40,992 bases of DNA from DATJLQ01 sp035509415 (GTDB lineage: Bacteria; Pseudomonadota; Alphaproteobacteria; JACZXZ01): positions 1 through 40,992 of the forward strand of contig DATJLQ010000054.1 of assembly GCA_035509415.1 (NCBI GenBank). The letters are read 5' to 3'. The position numbers were made by a program, and so were the translations under genes. Below the pieces are notes generated by a model, which was not told the origin of the DNA, did no database searches, and saw nothing but the letters and a program-made list of their open reading frames with translations. Shown in pieces: positions 1-9,003 of the stretch. Positions within the stretch are counted from its first letter, which is position 1; every line of letters starts with the position of its first letter.

Positions 1-78
1 CGATTTCGCTCGGTAGGTCCATATCGAAAAATCCGCTAACAGAAACTTAAGCGTTGCCGACGTTTGGCACTTCGGCAC

Positions 79-2379
79 TCACCCACACTTTGAGTAGCCG
101 CAACTGGTGCAGATGTCGCAATCCTCCTGGCGCACCAGCGCCGCCTGGCCGCATTTCGGGCATTGGCGGAACGACGCCTCGGGCAGGCCCACGACCTTGC
201 GTTCGAGGAATCCCTCGCGCTCTTCCTTCGGGTTCGGCATGAAGCCGATATCGATCATGTGGCGCTCGATCACATCGCCGATGGCGGCGAGCAGCGACGG
301 CACGTAGCGCCCGTCCATCCACTGGCCGCCGCGCGGATCGAACACCGCCTTCAATTCCTCGACCACGAACGAAACGTCGCCGCCGCGCCGGAACACCGCG
401 CTGATCATGCGCGTCAGGCCCACGGTCCAGGCGTAATGCTCCATGTTCTTCGAGTTGATGAACACCTCGAACGGGCGCCGGCGCCCGTCCTTCACGATGT
501 CGTTGAGGGTGATGTAGAGCGCGTGCTCGGAATCGGCCCAGCGGATCTTGTAGGTGCGGCCGGGCAGCGCCTCGGGCCGATCGAGCGGCCGCGTCATGTA
601 GATGACCCCGCCCGCCTCGAACGCGTCCGAATGGCGCGCGGGCGGCTCGGCGAGCGGGAGCTTGGGCTCGGCCGCGCTCACTTCGGGTTTCGCCTCGAGC
701 ACGGCGCCCGTGACCGCGTTGGGCCGGTAGGTCGTGCAGCCCTTGCAGCCCGACTCGTAGGCGAGCGCGTAGATGCCCTTGAACTCGTCGAAGGATGTGT
801 CGGCCGGGACGTTGATGGTCTTCGAGATCGAGCTGTCGACGTATTTCTGCACCGCCGCCTGCATGACCACGTGGTCGCGCGGCTTCAAGGTCTGGGCGTC
901 GACGAAATAATCGGGGAGCGGCGCGCCCTCGCCCTTGCTGCGCCGATAGAGGCGGTAGGCGTAGTCCGAGACCTCTTCCTCGCGGCGGCTGCCGTCGGGC
1001 ATGAGCACGTTGCGGCTGTACTTGAAGCTGAACACGGGCTCGAGCCCCGAGGAGACGTTGTCGGCGAAGATCGAGATGGTGCCGGTGGGCGCGATCGAGG
1101 TCAGGAGCGCGTTCCGCATGCCGTTCTTCCCGATCGCCGCGCGCACGTCGGCGCCGAGGCCGCGCACATGCTCGCCCGCGAGGAACTTCTCCTTGTCGAA
1201 GAGCGGGAAGCTGCCCTTCTCGGCCGCGAGCTCGGACGATGCGAGATAGGCCGCGCGCTCGATGGCGCCCATCCAGGTCTCGACGAGCTTGACCGACTCC
1301 TTGCTGCCGTAGCGCGCGCGGCACATGATGAGCGCGTCCGCGAGCCCCGTGACGCCGAGCCCCATGCGCCGCTTGGCGATCGCCTCGTGGCGTTGTGGGG
1401 CGAGCGGGAAGTTGGACGCGTCGATCGCATTGTCGAGCATGCGCACCGCGACGGGCACCAGCGTCTCGAGGGACGCGAGGTCGAGCTCGGCATCCTCCTC
1501 GAACGGGTTCCGCACGTGGGCCGCCAAGTTGATCGAGCCCAGGAGGCACGCGCCATAGGGCGGCAGCGGCTGCTCGCCGCACGGGTTGGTCGCCGCGATG
1601 GTCTCGCAATAATGGAGATTGTTGGTGCGGTTGATGCGGTCGATGAAGATGACGCCCGGCTCGGCGTAATCGTAGGTCGAGCGCATGATCTTGTCCCAAA
1701 GGGCGCGCGCCGGCACGGTCCGGTAAAGTGTGCCGCCGAAGGTGAGCTCCCAGGGCAAATCCTCCTTGACCGCGCCCATGAAGGCGTCGGTCGCGAGCAC
1801 CGAGAGATTGAACATATTGAGGCGCCCGCGCTCGCGCTTCGCCTCGATGAAGGCCTCGATGTCCGGATGGTCGCAACGCATGGTCGCCATCATGGCGCCG
1901 CGCCGGTAGCCCGCACTCATGATCGTGCGGCACATGGCGTCCCACACGTCCATGAAGCTCAAGGGCCCGGACGCGTCGGCGCCGACGCCTTTGACGGGCG
2001 CACCCTTGGGCCGCAGGGTCGAGAAATCGTAGCCGATGCCGCCCCCCTGCTGCATGGTGAGGGCGGCTTCCTTCAGATGGTCGAAGATGCCCGCCATGTC
2101 GTCCGGGACGGTGCCCATGACGAAGCAGTTGAACAGGGTCACGTTGCGCTTGGTGCCCGCTCCGGCGAGGATGCGGCCCGCGGGGAGGAAGCGGAACCCG
2201 TCGAGCGCCCGGTAGAAGGCCTTGGCCCAGCGCTCGCGCTCCCTCTCGGGCTCGGCGAGGGCATAGGCGACGCGCCACCAGCTATCCTCGATGGTTTTGT
2301 CCACAAGAGCGCCGTCCGGCCCCTTGAGCCGGTATTTCATGTCCCAGATCTGCTGCGAAATCGAGGTGACCTGCGCCAT
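79..2379 (-). CDS. nrdJ: Adenosylcobalamin-dependent (class II) ribonucleoside-diphosphate reductase
   Basis: Reduces ribonucleotides to deoxyribonucleotides in the cytosol, using adenosylcobalamin to start the radical, so it works with or without oxygen. The 766-residue protein has the class II/I large-subunit fold: a redox Cys85 in TLFNCFVMGT, and the NPCGEQ box at residues 265-270 supplying the catalytic Asn, Cys and Glu. Its last 30 or so residues hold a CPKC...CDIC...CGYSKC cysteine cluster typical of the alphaproteobacterial form, with the terminal thiols expected to re-reduce the active site. The ATG start is preceded by a 317-base control region with a good promoter. It is the last gene before the window edge region, monocistronic by appearance. 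Its cofactor is made by the PduO-type enzyme at 22427-23008. Family assignment is very sure. Confidence 0.96.
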   Translation of the reverse strand: MAQVTSISQQIWDMKYRLKGPDGALVDKTIEDSWWRVAYALAEPERERERWAKAFYRALDGFRFLPAGRILAGAGTKRNVTLFNCFVMGTVPDDMAGIFDHLKEAALTMQQGGGIGYDFSTLRPKGAPVKGVGADASGPLSFMDVWDAMCRTIMSAGYRRGAMMATMRCDHPDIEAFIEAKRERGRLNMFNLSVLATDAFMGAVKEDLPWELTFGGTLYRTVPARALWDKIMRSTYDYAEPGVIFIDRINRTNNLHYCETIAATNPCGEQPLPPYGACLLGSINLAAHVRNPFEEDAELDLASLETLVPVAVRMLDNAIDASNFPLAPQRHEAIAKRRMGLGVTGLADALIMCRARYGSKESVKLVETWMGAIERAAYLASSELAAEKGSFPLFDKEKFLAGEHVRGLGADVRAAIGKNGMRNALLTSIAPTGTISIFADNVSSGLEPVFSFKYSRNVLMPDGSRREEEVSDYAYRLYRRSKGEGAPLPDYFVDAQTLKPRDHVVMQAAVQKYVDSSISKTINVPADTSFDEFKGIYALAYESGCKGCTTYRPNAVTGAVLEAKPEVSAAEPKLPLAEPPARHSDAFEAGGVIYMTRPLDRPEALPGRTYKIRWADSEHALYITLNDIVKDGRRRPFEVFINSKNMEHYAWTVGLTRMISAVFRRGGDVSFVVEELKAVFDPRGGQWMDGRYVPSLLAAIGDVIERHMIDIGFMPNPKEEREGFLERKVVGLPEASFRQCPKCGQAALVRQEDCDICTSCGYSKCG

Positions 2380-2696
2380 GGCGCCCGCTTGCCTTGGAAG
2401 AGCCGCTTGTTGCCTGCCCTCATCCGCCGGATGCCCGATTCGGCGGGGGCCATAATCTAGGCTCGCGACCGTGGGAACTCAATGAAAAAGTTCTCGTTAT
2501 GTTTCCACAGCAAGACCGCGCGGCAAATTATTCTAGTGCGGGAAAAACCCCGTCTTATCCCCTTAATCCGCCTGATTCAGGGGTGGGATGCCGAGGCGTT
2601 GCGCACAGATTTATCCACAGGAACCGTGACAAAGCGCAACCCGGCGGACGGGATTGTCACAATCCGGCGCGCGCTCGAGCTATCGGGCCCGGTCTT
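2380..2696. other. 317-base regulatory region upstream of nrdJ, with DnaA box
   Basis: No gene is seen here. The stretch is AT-richer than its surroundings. It contains a perfect DnaA box TTATCCACA at 2611-2619 and two weaker relatives with two mismatches each (TTATCCCCT at 2555-2563 and GTTTCCACA at 2501-2509). Two GATTC sites (2437-2441 and 2574-2578) match the CcrM methylation motif GANTC. A 15-base palindrome GGATTGT-C-ACAATCC lies at 2651-2665, just after the plsC stop. The nrdJ promoter lies within it. No NrdR box pair and no cobalamin riboswitch box were seen. Confidence 0.6.
2454..2482 (-). promoter_or_regulatory. Candidate sigma-70 promoter of nrdJ
   Basis: On the minus strand TTGAGT (2477-2482) and TAGATT (2454-2459) are separated by exactly 17 bases, placing the transcript start near 2447 and giving a leader of about 70 bases before the nrdJ ATG. 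It is read from sequence only; box matches are 5/6 and 4/6. Confidence 0.5.
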
Positions 2697-3413
2697 TCAC
2701 GACCCGGCTTCGCGCTCGAGACGGGCGCAAGCCTCCTCGATGCGGCGCTCGAGCTCGGCCGTGAAGGCCGCGCGGCCGAGCCCGGGCTCGATCGCGGGCA
2801 GGAACTCGACGACGATGCGGCCGGGCTTCTTCACGAAACTGCGCCGACCCCAGCGGCGCCCCGAATTGAGCGCCACCGGCACCACCGGGAGGCCGAGATG
2901 GCCGTAGAGCGCGGCGACGCCCGGATGGTAGGCGCGCCGCGTGCCGGGTGCCATGCGCGTCCCCTCCGGGAAGATCACCAGCGGCCGGCCGGCGCGCGCG
3001 CCGGCCTCGGCCGCGCGCAACATACGCTTCAAGGCGACGCCGCCGCCGCCGCGGTCGATCGCGACCTGGCGCGTCTTGAGCAAGTACCAGCCGAAGATCG
3101 GGATCGCGAGCAGCTCCTTCTTCATCACGATCATCGGGTCGCGCACCAGGAGCGGGAGCATGATCGTGTCCCAGGCCGATTGGTGCTTGAAGGCGTAGAC
3201 GCGTCCGCCCGAGCCCGGCGGGACCAATCCGCGCACCTCGTGATCGATGCCGCAGAGGAAGCGCAGCAGGACCACCATGATCCATGCCCAGACGCGCCCG
3301 AGCCAAACGAGCACGCCGCGCGGGAGGGCAAGCGACGGCAGCACGAGCACGCACAGGATCGCGGTGAGGCCGTAGAAGAGCGCGTTGAACAGGAGCGAGC
3401 GCAGCGCGGTCAT
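2697..3413 (-). CDS. plsC: 1-acyl-sn-glycerol-3-phosphate acyltransferase
   Basis: Transfers a fatty acyl group to lysophosphatidic acid to make phosphatidic acid, the second acylation of phospholipid synthesis, at the inner membrane. The 238-residue protein starts with a long hydrophobic segment (residues about 5-55), then the HX4D catalytic motif in KHQSAWD, a KKELLAIPIFGW block and the substrate-binding FPEGTR motif. This is the standard PlsC layout and length. It is the last gene of ftsE-ftsX-ydcF-plsC, starting 22 bases after the ydcF stop, an order common in Alphaproteobacteria, so co-transcription is likely. The biochemical class is sure; whether it is the only PlsC of the cell cannot be told. 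Confidence 0.92.
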   Translation of the reverse strand: MTALRSLLFNALFYGLTAILCVLVLPSLALPRGVLVWLGRVWAWIMVVLLRFLCGIDHEVRGLVPPGSGGRVYAFKHQSAWDTIMLPLLVRDPMIVMKKELLAIPIFGWYLLKTRQVAIDRGGGGVALKRMLRAAEAGARAGRPLVIFPEGTRMAPGTRRAYHPGVAALYGHLGLPVVPVALNSGRRWGRRSFVKKPGRIVVEFLPAIEPGLGRAAFTAELERRIEEACARLEREAGS

Positions 3414-3435
3414 GACGAGCCGGGGCCGGCCGCGC

Positions 3436-4092
3436 TCACGAGCCGCCCGGAATCTGGGCCGGGATCGCGCCCATCACCAGCGCGGCCAGGTATTTGTCGT
3501 ATTCGCCGATCACGAGATTGCCCGTGCCGGGCCAGAGCCACCAGTCGCTCTTCACGCGCTCGGCGAACACCGGGTTGGGCACGATCTCGATGTCGGGCAT
3601 GACGCGGCGGAACTCGAGCAGGCTGCGCGGCATGTGATAGGCCGAGGTCACGAGGCGCAGGCTCTTGTAGCCCTGGGCCGTCATCCAGCGTCTGGTCTCG
3701 AGCGCGTTGCCGTAGGTCGATTCCGCCGCGTAGCCGAGCGTGACGCAGCATTCGAGGGGCTTCGGCGCCACGCGCGAGAGGCGCAGGAGCTCGTCGACGT
3801 CGACGCCGTGATAGACGCCGGAGATGAAGAGCTTCTTGCCCAGGCCCGCGGCGAGCAGGTCGAAGCCCGCCTTGAGGCGCCCGCTGCCGCCGGTCAGGAC
3901 CACGATCGCGTCGGTCTTGCTGGCGGGATCGGCGATCGAGGTCGGGATCAGGCTCGCGAACCAGATGAGGCCGCCGAGCCAAAGGGCCGCGAGCAGCACG
4001 AGCGCGCCGAAGATCGCGAGCGCGCGGCGCAGCCAGCCGCGGTGCGGCTCGGGGTCTTGCGCTTCCTCGGGGCTCTCGATCGGCTCCGTCAC
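3436..4092 (-). CDS. YdcF/SanA-like DUF218 membrane protein
   Basis: A DUF218-family protein of unknown substrate; relatives such as SanA and ElyC are tied to envelope integrity and lipid-carrier or peptidoglycan metabolism. The 218-residue product has a short basic N-terminus, one membrane helix at about residues 24-47, and an extracytoplasmic DUF218 domain opening with DAIVVLTGGSGRL, followed by STYGNALET and LVTSAYHMPRS, which are the conserved blocks of the family. It starts at GTG (4092), 12 bases after the ftsX stop, and lies between ftsX and plsC, so a role in envelope growth or division is a fair inference from context. No cysteine or catalytic triad stands out. Confidence 0.85.
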   Translation of the reverse strand: MTEPIESPEEAQDPEPHRGWLRRALAIFGALVLLAALWLGGLIWFASLIPTSIADPASKTDAIVVLTGGSGRLKAGFDLLAAGLGKKLFISGVYHGVDVDELLRLSRVAPKPLECCVTLGYAAESTYGNALETRRWMTAQGYKSLRLVTSAYHMPRSLLEFRRVMPDIEIVPNPVFAERVKSDWWLWPGTGNLVIGEYDKYLAALVMGAIPAQIPGGS

Positions 4093-4104
4093 GCGGGCGG
4101 CCCC

Positions 4105-4980
4105 TCAAACCATCTCGGCGAGCGCGCCCAGCACCGTGCGGCGCGCGGTGAGCATGGCGATGAGGCCGGTTGCGACCGGCAGCAGCAGGAGCGACGCCCA
4201 GCCCCAGGGGATCAGCGCCGCGAACGCCGCGACCGGCGCTCCGCCGGCCGAGGCGAGATACCAGAAGGCCGCGAGCGTCACCGCCGCGGCCAGCAATCCC
4301 ACGCCGCCGCCCCTCAAGCCGAGCTTGAGCGCGTGCAGCTGGAACTGGCGCGCGACGTAGGAATCCTGCGCGCCGATCAAATGCAGCACCTCGATCACGT
4401 GGTGATGGACCGCAAGGGCCGCGCGGGTGCCGAACACGGTCGCGGCCGCGGCTGCCGACGCGATCAGGACCAGGATCACGCCCGCGAGCGCCTCGACCGC
4501 GCGCCCGAGCATGACGAGGCGCCGGAGCCAGCGCTGATGGTCGTCGATCTCCGCACCCGGCACCGCCTTCGCGAGCCGCGCGCCGAGGCTTTGGAGGTCG
4601 ATCGCGACACCCGGGGCCAGGCGCACGTCGATGAGCGCCGGGAGCGGCAGGTCGTGGAGCGCCTCGTCGCCGAGCCAGGGCGAAAGCAGCTGGGCGATGC
4701 GCGCGTCGCCGAGCGCCTCGGCATGGACGACACCCGGCGTCGCCGCGAGGAGCGAAACCGCGTCCCGCACGCGCGCCTCCGCGGCCTTCGGGTCGGCATT
4801 CTTTCCGGGCATGATCTGGACCGTGAGCGCCCCCGAAAGCCCCTTGTTCCAGCGCTCGACGGCACTCCCGGCGAGCAGCGCGCCCGCGAGTGCCAGGCAC
4901 GCGAGATAGACCATGATCGCGACGATCCACGGGATGTAGCGGCTCTGGTCGTCGCCCGCGAGCGGAAGGTCGGAGCGCAC
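4105..4980 (-). CDS. ftsX: Cell division ABC-type permease subunit FtsX
   Basis: Membrane partner of FtsE; in other bacteria the FtsEX complex sits at the septal ring and activates peptidoglycan hydrolases through the large FtsX periplasmic loop. The 291-residue protein shows the FtsX plan: N-terminal helix (about residues 14-40), periplasmic domain with a cluster of short acidic and proline-rich turns (about 45-150), then three C-terminal helices ending close to the C-terminus. The start is a GTG at 4980, only three bases after the ftsE stop, so the two are translationally linked. Primary sequence of FtsX is poorly conserved, and the call leans on topology plus adjacency to ftsE. Confidence 0.9.
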   Translation of the reverse strand: MRSDLPLAGDDQSRYIPWIVAIMVYLACLALAGALLAGSAVERWNKGLSGALTVQIMPGKNADPKAAEARVRDAVSLLAATPGVVHAEALGDARIAQLLSPWLGDEALHDLPLPALIDVRLAPGVAIDLQSLGARLAKAVPGAEIDDHQRWLRRLVMLGRAVEALAGVILVLIASAAAAATVFGTRAALAVHHHVIEVLHLIGAQDSYVARQFQLHALKLGLRGGGVGLLAAAVTLAAFWYLASAGGAPVAAFAALIPWGWASLLLLPVATGLIAMLTARRTVLGALAEMV

Positions 4981-4983
4981 GGC

Positions 4984-5682
4984 TCAAGCCACCGTGCGCT
5001 TGGGTGCGGCGCGCACCTTGAGCTCGCCGCCCGCGAGATGGAGGCACGGATAGGAGAAGCGCCGCACCAGCGCCTCGTTGTGGGTCGCGATCACGATCGT
5101 GGTGCCGAGCCGGTTGAGCTCCTCGAAGAGATAGAGGAGGCGCACCGCGATCTCGTTGTCGACGTTGCCCGTGGGCTCGTCGGCGAGCAGGAGATTGGGC
5201 CGGTTGATCACCGCGCGCGCGATCGCGACGCGCTGCTGCTGGCCGCCCGAAAGCGTGGGCGGCGTCGAGTCGAGGTGCTCGGCGAGCCCGACCCAGCCGA
5301 GAAGCTCGGCGACCTGGGTGTCGACGCGCCCCGGCTCGGCGTCCGCGACGCGCAGCGGCAGGGCCACGTTGTCGAACGCCGAGAGATGGTCGATGAGGCG
5401 GAAATCCTGGAACACCACGCCGATGCGCCGGCGCAGGCCGGGCATTTCGTGCCGGTCGGTGGTCGCCATGTCGCGGCCGAACAGGTGGACGAGGCCGCGC
5501 GACGGCCGGTGTGCTAAATACATCAGCTTGAGGAGCGAGGATTTCCCGGCCCCCGACGCGCCGGTCAGGAAATGGAACGAGCCCGCGCCGAGCTCGAAGC
5601 TCACGTCGCGCAGCACTTCCGGCCCCATGCCGTAGCGCATGCCGACATTCTCGAAGCGGACGACGGGCTCCCGATGGGTCAT
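4984..5682 (-). CDS. ftsE: Cell division ATP-binding protein FtsE
   Basis: Cytosolic ATPase that drives FtsX conformational changes at the division site. The 232-residue product has the Walker A GASGAGKSS (residues 41-49), a Q-loop in VVFQDFRLIDHLSAFDNV, the ABC signature LSGGQQQRVAIARA, Walker B LLLADEPTGNVD and the switch-loop histidine in IVIATHNEALV. The DFRLIDHLSAFDNVALPL wording is characteristic of FtsE rather than other small ABC ATPases. It is the first gene of the minus-strand ftsE-ftsX-ydcF-plsC unit and is divergent from the zinc-ribbon gene. The intergenic region holds two GATTC motifs that could link expression to CcrM methylation, as an inference only. Confidence 0.95.
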   Translation of the reverse strand: MTHREPVVRFENVGMRYGMGPEVLRDVSFELGAGSFHFLTGASGAGKSSLLKLMYLAHRPSRGLVHLFGRDMATTDRHEMPGLRRRIGVVFQDFRLIDHLSAFDNVALPLRVADAEPGRVDTQVAELLGWVGLAEHLDSTPPTLSGGQQQRVAIARAVINRPNLLLADEPTGNVDNEIAVRLLYLFEELNRLGTTIVIATHNEALVRRFSYPCLHLAGGELKVRAAPKRTVA

Positions 5683-5773
5683 TCGAATTTGCGGGTTGCG
5701 ATCGCCGAATCGTCACGGCGCGCGGGAATCATGGCATGGCGGGGTGCGGCCGTAAAGTCCGGGCCCCCGTCGC

Positions 5774-5802
5774 TTCACAAGCCGGGCGCAATCCCCTATA
5801 AC
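5774..5802 (+). promoter_or_regulatory. Candidate sigma-70 promoter for the zinc-ribbon gene
   Basis: TTCACA (5774-5779) and TATAAC (5797-5802) are separated by 17 bases and lie about 28 bases before the ATG at 5831. Good spacing and 5/6 match in the -10 box; not tested. Confidence 0.5.
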
Positions 5803-5830
5803 GAGCCGATCCCGCGAGAACGATGCGCCG

Positions 5831-6493
5831 ATGATTCTGACCTGCCCGACCTGCGCCGCGCGCTACAGGGTCGACCCGGCCAAGCTCGGCGCCCAGGGTC
5901 GCACCGTGCGTTGCAACGCCTGCGGCCATCGTTGGCACGCGCGCCCCACCGACGCGCCCCTGCGACTCGAGCCTGTTCCCTCGCGCCCGACGCCGCGCGC
6001 CGCCGAGTCGCTGGCCGCGCCGCGCCGGGAGCCGCCGACCCGCGTGCGCTCGCGCTGGGCGCTTGCCTGGTTCCTCGTCATCGTGCTGGTCGCGGGGGCC
6101 GCGGGGGCCGGCTATGTCGAGCGCGCGCGCGTGGTCGAGGCCTGGCCGCCCGCCTTGCGGCTCTACCGCCTCATGGGGCTGATGCAGCCGCCCGCGGGCG
6201 AGGGGCTCGCGGTGCGCAACGTCACGACGCGGCGCAGCGCCGTGAACGGCGTCGAGCTCCTGACCGTCCAGGGCGAGGTCGTGAACCTGTCCGACGCGCC
6301 GCGCGCGGTGCCGCTGCTGGTCGCGACCCTCACCGATTCCGAGCATCGCGACGTGCAGCATTGGAGCTTCCGGCTCGCGGCGCCGAAGCTCTTGCCGGGC
6401 GAGAGTGCGACCTTCGTCTCCCACGTCGAGAATCCGGCCGCGGACGCGGCGTCGCTCACGGTCGGCTTCGACGGCGGCGCCGCGCCGCGCTAA
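5831..6493 (+). CDS. MJ0042-type zinc-ribbon, single-pass membrane protein
   Basis: Function unknown. The 220-residue protein begins with a compact zinc ribbon CPTC...CNAC (Cys 5, 8, 28, 31) of the MJ0042 finger-like family, followed by a proline/arginine-rich linker, one membrane helix at about residues 76-97, and a C-terminal DUF3426-like beta domain (AVRNVTTRRS, LTVQGEVVNLSD, LLPGESATFVSHVENP). This layout, a cytosolic ribbon tethered to an exported beta domain, is widespread in Alphaproteobacteria and commonly lies divergent from ftsE, as here. Its stop overlaps the convergent DUF4175 stop by four bases. A role in envelope or division control is only a guess from neighbourhood. Confidence 0.85.
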   Translation: MILTCPTCAARYRVDPAKLGAQGRTVRCNACGHRWHARPTDAPLRLEPVPSRPTPRAAESLAAPRREPPTRVRSRWALAWFLVIVLVAGAAGAGYVERARVVEAWPPALRLYRLMGLMQPPAGEGLAVRNVTTRRSAVNGVELLTVQGEVVNLSDAPRAVPLLVATLTDSEHRDVQHWSFRLAAPKLLPGESATFVSHVENPAADAASLTVGFDGGAAPR

Positions 6494-9003
6494 TAGCGCT
6501 TCAGCAGCCGGTCGATGTAGTCGAGCTCGATCTCGGGGCGCTCGCGCTCGCCCGCGCGGCGCTCGAGCTCGTCGAGAATGCGGCGCGTGCGCTGGATCGT
6601 GCCGTGCTCGGGGATCTTGACGTCGTTGGCGTCGAAATTGCCGAAGCCGGGCGAGAGGCGCCCGGTCGGGTCGCGCGACGGGCCGAACGCGTCGAGGTCG
6701 GTCGGATCGCCCTCCTGGCCGAGCTGCTTCTTCAGGGCCTCGCGCATGGCATCGCGTCCGCGCCGCAGCGATTCGAGGGCGCGCGTCTGGGCGCCGACCG
6801 CGTCCTGAAGCGCGTCCTGGTCGAGGGCGGTGGTCGCATCGCGCATCGCGCGCTCCGCCTCGCCGAGCTTGTCCGGGATGTTGCCCGCCATGTCGCCGAC
6901 CCGGCGCATGATCTCGCCGAGCGCGCGCCGGAGCGCCTCCTGGTCGGCCGCCGCGGCCCCCGGGCCGCCCGGCTGGGCGGGGGCGCTCGAATCGCGCTGC
7001 GCCGCGCGGAAGGTCTGCTGCAGGAGACGGTCCTGCTTCCCGATGAGCGCGTCCATGCCGCGCATCAGGTTGCTCGCGCCGAAGCGCTGGTTGGGCGCGT
7101 TCTGCGGCGCGACCCGCGCCATGCGCAGATTCTCGAGCATGTCCTGGAGCTGGGAAAGGAGCTGCCGCGCCGCATCGCGCAGGCCGCTTTGCGCCATCTC
7201 GCGCATCTGCTCGATGAGGCGCCCGATGTCCTGGTTCTGCAGCATGCGCGCGTTCCGGTCGATGGGCGCCTGGTTCTGGCTCTGGGTTTGGTTCGGGCCT
7301 TGGTTTTGGAGGTCCTGGCGCGCGAGCTCCTGGAGATAGCTCTGGACCGCGTCGGCGTACTTCGCGATCAGGTCCTGGATCTCCTTGTCCGGGGCGTTGT
7401 GGTCGAGGGCGTCGGCGAGCCGGCGCTGGATGTCGCGCAGATCGCGCTCGGCGACCGAGAGGTGGCCGTCCTCGAGTGCCAGCGCCGTGTCCCACATGAG
7501 CGTCTCGACCGACGCGATCGAATCGGCGGCGTCCGAAAGCCTGAGCGCGGAGCGCGCCGTGCTCAGGGCCAGGAACACGTCGATGTCGTTCGAGAAAAGC
7601 TCGGGGTGTGCCGCGATCGCGCCCAACGCGTCCGCCACGTCGAGCCGGGTCGCGGGGTCCTTGATGAGCTCCTTGCGCTGGTCGACGATCGCGCGCGCGA
7701 CCGGGTTGGTGAAGACGCGCTCCGGCAGCGTGAAATTATAGGGCCCGCTCGAGCCGATCTGGCCCGGCTCGTCCGCCGCGCGCAACGTGATCGTGACCGG
7801 AAGCCCCGCCCAGGGATGAGGGGTGAGGTCCTGGAAGCCGATCTCATGGGCGTGGCGCGGATGGCCCGCAGGCAGCGGAAGCTGGATCACGAGCGGCGCC
7901 TCGCTTGCGGGGGCTCCCTGGCGCCGGATCACCGCCTCGACGCGCGCGAGGCCGTAATCGTCGGCCGCCATGTATTCGAGGCGCAGCGCCTGGCGCAGGG
8001 TCGCGGCGGGTGCCGCTGCGAAGGCGATGGTGGGGGCGAGGTCGGGGATGACGCGGACGCGCCAGCGCGCGATCTCGCGGCCGCCCTGGCGCACCGCGAT
8101 GCGGTCGCCCTCGGTGAGCGTGCCCTCGAGCCGGTAGGTCGTGGCGTCGACCGGCTTGAAATCGAGCACGCGGCCGCCGACCGTCATGGTGGGCTCGCCC
8201 GCGCCGCCCGAGAAGCGCGCGAGGATCTTCGAGCCGATCGGCACGTCGACGCGCGCGTTGGGCTCGGCGACGCCCCGGTCGCCGGTCGTGGAGGCATTCG
8301 CGGCTTGCTCTACGCCCGGGCCGGCGCGGAGGAAGATGGGGGCGACGCCGGTATAGGCGGGCGGCGTCAGCCAAAGCTCGACCATCGCCGAGCTGCGCGC
8401 CGAAAGCGGGCCGAGCCCGGGGTCGAGCGCATCGAGGATGCGCGCGGGCGCGTCGGCGCCGGCATCGATCGCGCCGAGCACGAGCAGCAGCACGAGCCCG
8501 AAGCGAAGTGCGCGCGGGTCGCGTTGCGCCAGGCCCGGGCTCGGCCAGGCGATGCGGATGCGGCCCAGGGCCGCGCGCATACGCGCGAGATGGGCGCGCC
8601 AAAGCGCCTCGGCGAAGGCGTCGCCCGAGCCCACCGCGAGCTCGTCGCCCAAGGCCGCGAGCGGCCGGTGCGCCAAGCCGCTGTCGCGCTCGATGCGGCG
8701 CTCGGCGGCGGCGGCACTCGGGAGCGCCAAGGCATGGGCGAAGCGGTAAAGGGTCCAGATGAGGGCGGCGGCGAAGCCCGCGAGCAACGTCGCGTGGAGC
8801 CAGACGGGCATGTCCTCGAACAGGCCCGAAAGAGCCGCGGCGACGAACAGCCCTAGGACGCCGACGGGCGGCCAAAGCGCCGGCCAAAGCATTTCCCACA
8901 AAAGCGCCAAGCGCGCGAGGAGGAGGGATCGCGGGCTCAAGGGCGGCTGCCCACGCGCGCCGTCGCCGCGTTCCCGCTCGGGCCCGCGCGGAGCGCCGCT
9001 CAT
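6490..9003 (-). CDS. DUF4175 / TIGR02302 family large membrane protein
   Basis: Function unknown; conserved across Alphaproteobacteria, usually after lysA as here. The 837-residue protein has two N-terminal membrane helices (about residues 40-60 and 66-86), a third at about 166-182, and then a long soluble part, probably extracytoplasmic. The soluble part has beta-rich sections up to about residue 440, an alpha-helical region, a Gln/Asn-rich stretch near residues 560-590 (repeats of QNQ), and helical segments to the end. Its ATG overlaps the lysA stop (ATGA), so it is translationally coupled to lysA. No catalytic motif is visible. The call rests on length, topology, the Q/N-rich segment and gene order. 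Confidence 0.85.
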   Translation of the reverse strand: MSGAPRGPERERGDGARGQPPLSPRSLLLARLALLWEMLWPALWPPVGVLGLFVAAALSGLFEDMPVWLHATLLAGFAAALIWTLYRFAHALALPSAAAAERRIERDSGLAHRPLAALGDELAVGSGDAFAEALWRAHLARMRAALGRIRIAWPSPGLAQRDPRALRFGLVLLLVLGAIDAGADAPARILDALDPGLGPLSARSSAMVELWLTPPAYTGVAPIFLRAGPGVEQAANASTTGDRGVAEPNARVDVPIGSKILARFSGGAGEPTMTVGGRVLDFKPVDATTYRLEGTLTEGDRIAVRQGGREIARWRVRVIPDLAPTIAFAAAPAATLRQALRLEYMAADDYGLARVEAVIRRQGAPASEAPLVIQLPLPAGHPRHAHEIGFQDLTPHPWAGLPVTITLRAADEPGQIGSSGPYNFTLPERVFTNPVARAIVDQRKELIKDPATRLDVADALGAIAAHPELFSNDIDVFLALSTARSALRLSDAADSIASVETLMWDTALALEDGHLSVAERDLRDIQRRLADALDHNAPDKEIQDLIAKYADAVQSYLQELARQDLQNQGPNQTQSQNQAPIDRNARMLQNQDIGRLIEQMREMAQSGLRDAARQLLSQLQDMLENLRMARVAPQNAPNQRFGASNLMRGMDALIGKQDRLLQQTFRAAQRDSSAPAQPGGPGAAAADQEALRRALGEIMRRVGDMAGNIPDKLGEAERAMRDATTALDQDALQDAVGAQTRALESLRRGRDAMREALKKQLGQEGDPTDLDAFGPSRDPTGRLSPGFGNFDANDVKIPEHGTIQRTRRILDELERRAGERERPEIELDYIDRLLKRY

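Noticed and set aside
163..2460. A 765-codon open frame on the plus strand opposite nrdJ
   Set aside because: It is the antisense shadow of a GC-rich gene: rich in Arg, Ala, Gly and His with no recognisable domain, and the minus-strand frame is an unmistakable NrdJ.
2380..2696. Replication origin
   Set aside because: Only one perfect DnaA box and no AT-rich unwinding cluster or typical origin neighbours such as dnaA, hemE or parAB; a regulatory region is the simpler reading.
5572..8856. A 1094-codon open frame on the plus strand opposite ftsE's end and the DUF4175 gene
   Set aside because: It runs through the real zinc-ribbon gene in another frame and across a gene boundary on the other strand, has shadow composition and no domain.
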